Below are positions 63,186-64,000 of a DNA stretch of 64,000 nucleotides, piece by piece. How positions within the stretch are numbered: position 1 is the stretch's first letter; each line of letters opens with the position of its first letter. The notes beneath the pieces were generated by a model. That model saw only the letters and a list, made by a program, of their open reading frames with translations. It did not search any database and had not been told where the DNA came from. The position numbers and the translations under genes were made by a program. Source of the stretch: Echinometra lucunter (lineage: Eukaryota > Echinodermata > Echinoidea > Camarodonta > Echinometridae); assembly GCA_029962745.1 (NCBI GenBank), contig CM057156.1:32364309-32428308 (forward strand), in the 5' to 3' direction.

Positions 63186-63466
63186 TTTGAATTATGTTTA
63201 TCGTATAATATCATTGTACATAATTTTCTACTTATATAATACTTATTTATGCAAAAATTCATTACTTTGCATTTGTTATTAGAATTCAGAAATAAAAGTG
63301 ATCAAAGAAAGAAACAAACAAACAAACAAACAAAAAACAAATCAAGTGTTGTTAATACACACCAGAGTATCGCGGTATTCTTTGACATCGTCTAGGCCAT
63401 CCACCTTGTAAGCTCCACTCTGGTTGAGATAGAAGTAGTAGTCTGGGGTCGTCAAACCAAGACTCT
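11935..63466 (-). CDS. MYO1E/F: Long-tailed class I myosin (Myo1e/Myo1f-like), 3' part, 20 exons, incomplete at the N-terminus
   Basis: This is an actin-based motor ATPase of the class I long-tailed type. The family binds acidic membrane lipids through TH1 and endocytic or actin-regulatory partners through TH2 and SH3, and acts at the cell cortex. Joining exons 63363-63466, 60373-60505, 58621-58817, 57215-57382, 56598-56681, 54583-54750, 53357-53442, 52938-53019, 52018-52124, 51262-51360, 50312-50456, 49527-49641, 48586-48755, 47259-47404, 45119-45268, 30587-30735, 29633-29791, 20728-20875, 20097-20275 and 11935-12011 gives 887 residues in one frame. Visible landmarks are switch [13 protein letters not shown], the actin-interface motif [13 protein letters not shown], converter motif [10 protein letters not shown], an IQ motif ([11 protein letters not shown]), TH1 beginning at LFNKKERRR, a proline/lysine-rich TH2 and an SH3 domain ending NYIEKI. 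The position 16 residues before DALAK (TEDS site) is Glu, as in vertebrate Myo1e, which suggests no heavy-chain phosphorylation switch. The motor's first ~300 residues are outside the window. Invertebrates usually have one gene for the vertebrate Myo1e/Myo1f pair, so I do not choose between the names. Confidence 0.95.
13260..13436 (+). mobile_element. Probable LINE 3' end with (AATTC)n tail
   Basis: A T-rich noncoding stretch ends in CAATAAAACCC followed by four AATTC repeats and a partial one. The organisation of an AATAAA-like signal plus a short tandem tail is that of a non-LTR element end. Confidence 0.35.
13566..13980. mobile_element. Possible foldback MITE
   Basis: The ends GAGCACCACACACTCTATGATC and (complement) AAGCCCACCACATACTACATGATC are imperfect inverted repeats about 415 bp apart. 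The body has locally raised CpG content. No clear target duplication is seen. Confidence 0.4.
15141..15549 (-). mobile_element. piggyBac-type MITE, copy 2
   Basis: TTAA flanks at 15137-15140 and 15550-15553. The left terminus has one change (CCCAATCGTGACAG). 409 bp, same orientation as copy 1, in the last intron of the myosin gene. Confidence 0.88.
16284..16616. mobile_element. hAT-type MITE with 8-bp target site duplication
   Basis: The termini TAGGGCTTAACCGATAT and its complement bound 333 bp. The flanks are a perfect direct repeat GTTAACAT (16276-16283 and 16617-16624), the 8-bp duplication typical of hAT transposition. The body is much richer in CpG (repeated CGATGCGG and ATCGG) than its surroundings. 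It has no transposase ORF, so it is non-autonomous. Confidence 0.85.
17920..18196. repeat. Long trinucleotide array (TAC/TGC)n
   Basis: About 92 triplets of CTA/CTG type with interspersed CTG runs, in the last intron. It produces long artificial open frames of Leu or Thr on the plus strand and Ser on the minus strand, which are not genes. Confidence 0.97.
18943..19445 (-). mobile_element. LINE fragment with pentanucleotide tail
   Basis: The minus strand contains [20 protein letters not shown] followed by [11 protein letters not shown], the typical WNSLP...F+xxL ending of LINE ORF2. A frameshift lies upstream (SDISGRS in another frame). The 3' end is an (AAATC)n tail, seen on the plus strand as repeated TTTGA at 18941-18964. 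Confidence 0.65.
19605..19774. mobile_element. Foldback MITE, GGGCACCGTTTCATGAAAG termini
   Basis: Perfect 18-19-bp inverted ends GGGCACCGTTTCATGAAAG bound 170 bp, with a GATTGGCTGAG motif inside. It interrupts the second decayed SH3 exon copy. Confidence 0.75.
20097..20275 (-). CDS. MYO1E/F: Myosin I exon 19: TH2 polyproline and first half of SH3
   Basis: It encodes [20 protein letters not shown], then [11 protein letters not shown] and the SH3 start [17 protein letters not shown]...IIEIVMEG. The ALYDY-like YPYDA and the acidic RT loop DTDELSF are clear. 179 nt. Donor GGAAG|gtgagt interrupts SH3 in phase 1, and the domain is completed only 8 kb downstream. Three decayed copies of the SH3 part plus donor follow it (18790-19985). 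Confidence 0.96.
20728..20875 (-). CDS. MYO1E/F: Myosin I exon 18: TH2, SLDFLxxPDxGxAG-like segment
   Basis: It encodes [20 protein letters not shown], then [15 protein letters not shown] and [15 protein letters not shown]. The last stretch corresponds to SLDFLKVPDQGAAG of vertebrate Myo1e. Acceptor ttgcag|GAATG and donor GCTGG|gtaaga; 148 nt. Confidence 0.9.
23571..23703. mobile_element. Foldback element with ~42-bp arms
   Basis: The arm at 23571-23612 (AACTTGCTATTATAGTAACT...) is inverted at 23661-23703 with few mismatches. The loop contains CAGCCAATCAAAATCC, the same CCAATCA core seen in the GGGC-ended foldbacks. Confidence 0.7.
25494..25712. mobile_element. Foldback MITE, AAGGCC/AAACCATGG family, copy 1
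   Basis: The ends TAAGGCCTGATTCATGAAAA and (complement) TAAGCCCCCTTTCATAAGAG are followed by inverted AGGTTTA and AAACCATGGTTTAAAC blocks. It is similar in plan to 49092-49304. Confidence 0.6.
29215..29480 (-). pseudogene. Two decayed copies of the end of TH2 exon 17
   Basis: The true end [12 protein letters not shown]|gtacag (29633-29668) is matched at about 29424-29466 by a segment reading [11 protein letters not shown] with gtacgt after it. It is matched again at about 29218-29258 by [10 protein letters not shown] with a stop. The alignment continues into the intron (TGATAAAG), which indicates tandem duplication at ~210-bp spacing. Confidence 0.55.
29633..29791 (-). CDS. MYO1E/F: Myosin I exon 17: TH2 proline-rich region, first part
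   Basis: It encodes [20 protein letters not shown], then [20 protein letters not shown] and [12 protein letters not shown]. It is rich in Pro, Gly, Ala and Arg, as expected of TH2. Acceptor taatag|GACCTG and a modest donor GGAG|gtacag. Phases fit exons 16 and 18. The end of this exon and its donor have decayed copies downstream at about 29.45 and 29.24 kb. Confidence 0.85.
30587..30735 (-). CDS. MYO1E/F: Myosin I exon 16: end of TH1
   Basis: It encodes [20 protein letters not shown], then [20 protein letters not shown] and IGSGLPRNS. The pattern G-D-x-x-x-L-K-P-S-x-K-x-L followed by IGxGLP is the end of TH1 in Myo1e/f. 149 nt. A GA-rich microsatellite (30745-30794) lies 10 bp upstream of the acceptor, which is unusual for a region that normally carries the polypyrimidine tract. 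Confidence 0.94.
30745..30794. repeat. (GA)n microsatellite next to an exon acceptor
   Basis: A GA-rich tract, CT on the transcribed strand, lies 10 bp upstream of the exon 16 acceptor. It therefore serves as a long polypyrimidine tract for that exon. Confidence 0.9.
31246..31500 (+). mobile_element. tRNA-derived SINE
   Basis: Box A AGCTCAGTTGGTAGAGG (31259-31275) and box B GGTTCAAAACC (31301-31311) are spaced as in a pol III promoter. The tail reads GGTAAGGCCTTAATCCTCAT and onward. It belongs to the same family as the split SINE at 8905-10005 and shows both of that copy's insertion sites unoccupied. Confidence 0.8.
33897..34305 (+). mobile_element. piggyBac-type MITE, copy 3
   Basis: The left flank is CTAA (one change from TTAA) at 33893-33896, and the right flank is TTAA at 34306-34309. 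409 bp in the opposite orientation to copies 1, 2 and 5. It lies in the 14.4-kb intron. Confidence 0.87.
37249..37657. repeat. Two-copy tandem duplication, unit about 204 bp
   Basis: GGTCTTTCTTAGCAAGAAAT at 37261 recurs at 37465, with near identity through TCAATAGAAAATGTGTGTTA. Each copy starts with poly-T. The few differences imply a recent event. Confidence 0.9.
38062..38467 (+). mobile_element. piggyBac-type MITE, copy 4
   Basis: TTAA flanks at 38058-38061 and 38468-38471. The left terminus has one change (CCCATTCGCGACAG). 406 bp in the same orientation as copy 3. Confidence 0.88.
41737..41857. mobile_element. Short TIR element TAGGGCGAA...TTCGCCCTA, copy 1
   Basis: Nine-base inverted ends bound 121 bp, with internal AACAATAGG and CACAATAGGG motifs shared with the copy at 50114-50232. 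Both copies lie against ATT microsatellites. Confidence 0.6.
41870..41962. repeat. (ATT)n microsatellite with ATC/ACT variants
   Basis: A degenerate ATT array begins next to the TIR element at 41737-41857. A shorter ATT tract (41693-41721) lies on its other side. Confidence 0.95.
45119..45268 (-). CDS. MYO1E/F: Myosin I exon 15: TH1 C-terminal part
   Basis: It encodes [20 protein letters not shown], then [20 protein letters not shown] and [11 protein letters not shown]. This matches the ESVFKTEFL segment of vertebrate Myo1e. 150 nt. A 14.4-kb intron, the largest in the window, follows. Confidence 0.94.
47259..47404 (-). CDS. MYO1E/F: Myosin I exon 14: TH1, PH-like core
   Basis: It encodes [20 protein letters not shown], then [20 protein letters not shown] and NHIHSVSLS. 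The KRDLLL...IYLIGRE pattern is the PH-like core strand pair of TH1. 146 nt, phase 2 out. Confidence 0.94.
47666..48071 (-). mobile_element. piggyBac-type MITE, copy 5
   Basis: TTAA flanks at 47662-47665 and 48072-48075 with intact 14-bp termini. 406 bp, in the intron between exons 14 and 13. Confidence 0.88.
48586..48755 (-). CDS. MYO1E/F: Myosin I exon 13: start of the TH1 membrane-binding domain
   Basis: It encodes [20 protein letters not shown], then [20 protein letters not shown] and a segment ending [11 protein letters not shown]. The basic KKERRR followed by NRNFxGDYIG begins the TH1 (myosin tail) domain that binds acidic phospholipids. 170 nt. Confidence 0.95.
49092..49304. mobile_element. 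Foldback MITE, AAGGCC/AAACCATGG family, copy 2
   Basis: Roughly 50-bp inverted ends start TAAGGCCGGAATTCACAGAA and (complement) TATAGGCTGGAATTCACAAA, each followed by TTTAAACCAT-like blocks. The centre carries GCGCACGCTTAACG palindromes. Confidence 0.7.
49527..49641 (-). CDS. MYO1E/F: Myosin I exon 12: lever arm with a single IQ motif
   Basis: It encodes [20 protein letters not shown] then [18 protein letters not shown]. The segment [17 protein letters not shown] fits a somewhat degenerate IQ calmodulin-binding motif, and only one is present, as in Myo1e/f. 115 nt, phase 1 out. Confidence 0.95.
49890..50098 (+). mobile_element. Probable LINE 3' end with (TTC)n tail
   Basis: A T/C-rich stretch (LINE 3' UTR-like) ends in GACTGGTCGAATAAA followed by nine TTC repeats. 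No ORF remnant is seen. Confidence 0.35.
50114..50232. mobile_element. Short TIR element TAGGGCAAA...TTCGCCCTA, copy 2
   Basis: 119 bp with one mismatch in the inverted ends. The internal CACAATAGGGCAGGAG and AACAATAGGTCGAGA parallel copy 1. It lies between a (TTC)n tail and a short ATT tract, 80 bp from exon 11. Confidence 0.6.
50312..50456 (-). CDS. MYO1E/F: Myosin I exon 11: converter domain
   Basis: It encodes [20 protein letters not shown], then [20 protein letters not shown] and [16 protein letters not shown] marks the end of the converter just before the lever arm. 145 nt, phase 0 out with donor TCG|gtaaga. Confidence 0.95.
51262..51360 (-). CDS. MYO1E/F: Myosin I exon 10: SH1/SH2 helix region
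   Basis: It encodes [20 protein letters not shown] then [13 protein letters not shown], corresponding to the SH1 helix and the start of the converter. 99 nt. Acceptor tttgtag|GGTAT and donor AGAAG|gtatgt. Confidence 0.95.
52018..52124 (-). CDS. MYO1E/F: Myosin I exon 9: motor actin interface, [13 protein letters not shown]
   Basis: It encodes [20 protein letters not shown] followed by [26 protein letters not shown] is the most conserved motif of the C-terminal motor. 107 nt, phase 2 out; the final Arg codon is split across the junction. Confidence 0.96.
52938..53019 (-). CDS. MYO1E/F: Myosin I exon 8: motor loop 2 region
   Basis: It encodes [18 protein letters not shown] then PTTASSKIK. The [12 protein letters not shown] stretch around actin-binding loop 2 matches class I long-tailed myosins (GRPTTAGSKIK in vertebrates). 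82 nt; exons 7 and 8 together make exactly 56 codons. Confidence 0.94.
53357..53442 (-). CDS. MYO1E/F: Myosin I exon 7: motor, [11 protein letters not shown]
   Basis: It encodes [20 protein letters not shown] followed by IELMQSSD. Acceptor attcag|GTGCG and donor GATAA|gtaagt; 86 nt, leaving two bases (AA) that join C of the next exon to make Asn. Confidence 0.94.
53610..53889. repeat. Inverted repeat, TTATATAAGATGGG ends
   Basis: TTATATAAGATGGG (53610-53623) recurs inverted at 53876-53889, with GCATTGCATTATAATGC palindromes between. It abuts the hairpin at 53915-54050 and may be part of one compound element. Confidence 0.5.
53915..54050. repeat. Strong hairpin-forming inverted repeat
   Basis: GAATATAC at 53915 and GTATATTC ending at 54050 bound long imperfect arms containing ATGTGCATCCATAG, GAATTTCTC and TCACCTCGGC with their complements. 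Arms of about 60 bp meet at a short loop near 53983. It lies in the intron between exons 6 and 7. Confidence 0.75.
54583..54750 (-). CDS. MYO1E/F: Myosin I exon 6: motor, LDDVCATMH to HHYAGQ
   Basis: It encodes [19 protein letters not shown], then a variable segment, then [12 protein letters not shown]. The class I pattern [12 protein letters not shown] and the strand HHYAG are diagnostic. 168 nt, phase 0 on both sides. The exon 5 to exon 6 intron carries a LINE fragment at 54767-55325. Confidence 0.95.
54767..55325 (-). mobile_element. LINE fragment: C-terminal part of a non-LTR reverse-transcriptase ORF and 3' end
   Basis: The minus strand reads [20 protein letters not shown], then [29 protein letters not shown], and after a short gap RAFAHAGP and [20 protein letters not shown]. 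This is the conserved C-terminal block of CR1/L2/RTE-like LINE ORF2 proteins. A TAG replaces the Trp expected in SLHW (about 55205), and poly-C at 55022-55033 shifts the frame. The fragment ends in an (ATT)n tail at 54767-54790. It is 5'-truncated and inactive. Confidence 0.8.
56404..56549. mobile_element. Foldback MITE, GGGCCCTGTTTCATAAAACTTG termini
   Basis: Inverted ends of the GGGCCC-x-GTTTCATAAAACTTG type bound about 146 bp, with CTCAGCCAATCAG inside. It resembles the element at 19605-19774 in ends and core motif. Confidence 0.7.
56598..56681 (-). CDS. MYO1E/F: Myosin I exon 5: motor lower 50K region
   Basis: A short 84-nt exon encodes [19 protein letters not shown] followed by IVCDLIESK, the conserved segment after the relay helix. 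Acceptor tttag|GAAGAG and donor GCAAG|gtatag; phase 0 on both sides. Confidence 0.95.
57215..57382 (-). CDS. MYO1E/F: Myosin I exon 4: switch II and relay helix
   Basis: It encodes [20 protein letters not shown], then [20 protein letters not shown] and the relay helix [24 protein letters not shown] is switch II, which contacts the ATP gamma-phosphate. 168 nt, 56 codons, phase 0 on both sides. Confidence 0.96.
57925..58140 (+). mobile_element. tRNA-derived SINE, second type
   Basis: A tRNA-like head carries B-box-like GAATTCAAATCCCGG (57983-57997). A body with TTTGGCAAGACATTAATCC follows, which recalls the shared segment of the other SINE family. Box A is weak. Confidence 0.55.
58183..58452. 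repeat. Foldback with ~105-bp near-perfect arms
   Basis: The left arm 58183-58287 and the right arm 58348-58452 are inverted copies differing at only a handful of positions, around a 60-bp loop. CACTATGAACATGGCGG begins the left arm. The low divergence suggests a recent element. Confidence 0.85.
58621..58817 (-). CDS. MYO1E/F: Myosin I exon 3: motor domain, HCM loop with TEDS site and DALAK
   Basis: It starts [20 protein letters not shown], continues through [14 protein letters not shown], and ends [17 protein letters not shown]. The residue 16 positions before DALAK is Glu. Acceptor gatacag|TTCTTG and donor CAAT|gtgagt; 197 nt, phase 1 in and phase 0 out. Its first ~79 nt plus the acceptor are copied nine more times immediately upstream (58818-59935), which sets it apart from every other exon here. 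Confidence 0.95.
58818..59935 (-). repeat. Tandem array of nine partial copies of myosin exon 3 with acceptor sites
   Basis: The marker GCAGGTAGGACGGGAAATC (plus strand) occurs in the true exon at 58794 and again at 58917, 59040, 59163, 59286, 59409, 59532 and 59655. Altered forms occur at 59778 and 59890. The unit is about 123 bp, made of ~44 nt of intron end (T-rich tract plus gatacag) and ~79 nt of exon start reading [20 protein letters not shown] then ISCCMDS. No copy has the rest of the exon or its donor, and each copy's frame ends in TAG in the next unit's tract. The two distal copies are the most diverged. Confidence 0.95.
60373..60505 (-). CDS. MYO1E/F: Myosin I exon 2: motor domain, GILHLGNI helix
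   Basis: It encodes [17 protein letters not shown] followed by [19 protein letters not shown]. The GILHLGN motif is near-universal in myosin motors. Acceptor ctcag|AATGCC and donor GAAT|gtaagt are strong. The exon has 133 nt, phase 0 in and phase 1 out. Confidence 0.95.
61590..61892. mobile_element. Foldback MITE with ~27-bp ends
   Basis: ATGCATTGAGATATGATGCG at the left and (complement) GTGCGTTCAGATATGATGTG at the right continue into shared GACTTTGT. The body contains TTTGATTGGTGCACAT. A related partial copy is at 62168-62360. Confidence 0.6.
62168..62360. mobile_element. Partial relative of the 61590-61892 element
   Basis: TTTGATTGGTCCACATC, GCAACCAGGAGGCAAAAC and GCTTGCCTCAGCAAG parallel the 61.7-kb element in order. 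The left end CTCATTCAGATATAGTGTG also matches. The right end is not clear. Confidence 0.5.
62827..62912. repeat. Inverted repeat with 25-bp arms between TA microsatellites
   Basis: AGTTGTGACCGAAGAAGGAG and onward to GGCGGC is inverted at 62887-62912, giving a stable hairpin bounded on both sides by (TA)n. Confidence 0.75.
62944..63099. mobile_element. Foldback element with perfect 26-bp ends enclosing a tRNA-like B box
   Basis: GTGAGATCAATTGAGAGAAT and onward (26 bp) is repeated perfectly inverted at the right end. Inside is GGGTTCGATTCCCGGCGGAG (62980-62999), a B box with the 3' half of a tRNA T arm. The 5' half of a tRNA is missing. Confidence 0.7.
63363..63466 (-). CDS. MYO1E/F: Myosin I exon 1 of window: motor domain, [10 protein letters not shown] segment
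   Basis: The minus strand reads [17 protein letters not shown], then a [15 protein letters not shown] segment, a signature of the class I motor before the HCM loop. The acceptor follows a T-rich tract and ccag. The repeated AGs at 63463-63468 leave the exact start uncertain by two or four bases. The donor is CTG|gtgtgt, phase 0. The preceding exons lie beyond the window edge. Confidence 0.9.
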
Positions 63467-64000
63467 CTGGAAAAAAAAAAAAATGAAGATAAAGTTTAGC
63501 TCTAAATCATCCAGGTACAGCAGTAGATAAATGTTAAATGTTGTAGACATGATACATGTACTACAACTAGGAGATGAAGAAACACAGAAGCAGTGAACCA
63601 AAAAAAAATTAAAATGGACCTGTCCATGCTATTTTGTACTATAGGTTACTGACCACATTTAAGATATTCTAATCTATGATTATGGTAGAGCAAAGATTTC
63701 TAGAAAGTATGAAGAGACATAAAAGATTTGATGTCAATTTCTGTATAAAATATCACAATATTTGGTAAGGGACATCCAGTTACCAAATACTTTTTAAATG
63801 CTCAAATATAATTATGCAGAATTCAAATCTCTGCCTTTATCTATTAGGAATGTAACTTACCTTAATGATTTTAAAAGAGTTTTAAAAACATACCTTTTCC
63901 AGCAATAGTGTAATGTAATTTATTGTTTGTGCTTGTCCTCTTAGATAATTATGTAACCATACTTTTTTCTCTCTAGTGTAAAGCGCATAGAGAATTAAGG

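Larger units (their letters stand above)
60506..63362 (-). other. Intron between motor exons 1 and 2 of the window
   Basis: A 2.9-kb intron made largely of repeats: a C-rich stretch at 60880-60960, two related foldbacks at 61.6-62.4 kb, two hairpin elements at 62.8-63.1 kb and TA microsatellites. Confidence 0.85.

Overview
This window is eukaryotic and AT-rich, with split genes, GT-AG introns and dense interspersed repeats. It looks like a marine invertebrate deuterostome, most likely an echinoderm such as a sea urchin or sea star. That assignment is an inference from protein similarity, the tRNA-derived SINEs and the many short foldback elements; no species marker is present.

One gene dominates and lies on the minus strand. 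It is the 3' part of a long-tailed class I myosin, orthologous to vertebrate MYO1E/MYO1F. I could place 20 consecutive coding exons from 63466 down to the stop codon at 11937-11935. All junctions are GT-AG and all reading phases agree, giving 887 residues. They cover the C-terminal two thirds of the motor domain, one IQ motif, the basic TH1 domain, the proline-rich TH2 region and an SH3 domain at the C-terminus. The promoter, the N-terminus and the P-loop exons lie beyond base 64000. Below 11935 there is a probable long AT-rich 3' UTR with no certain end. From 1 to about 5600 I see no confident gene, only a CpG-richer stretch (4.1-5.3 kb) with coding-like fragments.

The most unusual property is repeated local duplication of pieces of exons inside this one gene. 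(a) In the intron at 58818-60372, nine extra copies of the first ~79 nt of the next exon, each with its own polypyrimidine tract and AG acceptor, form a ~123-bp tandem array upstream of the real acceptor. (b) In the intron at 12012-20096, three decayed copies of the SH3 exon with its donor site follow the real one. (c) Two decayed copies of the end of a TH2 exon follow the real one at 29.2-29.5 kb. All three arrays include a splice junction.

Mobile DNA fills the introns. There are five ~408-bp elements flanked by TTAA with CCCATTCGTGACAG termini (piggyBac-type MITEs) and one hAT-type MITE with a perfect 8-bp target duplication. A tRNA-derived SINE is split at two TTAA sites by two different elements, and an unsplit relative at 31.2 kb shows both empty sites. 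Two LINE fragments retain a recognisable reverse-transcriptase C-terminal region. At least ten foldback elements and many microsatellites complete the repeat content.
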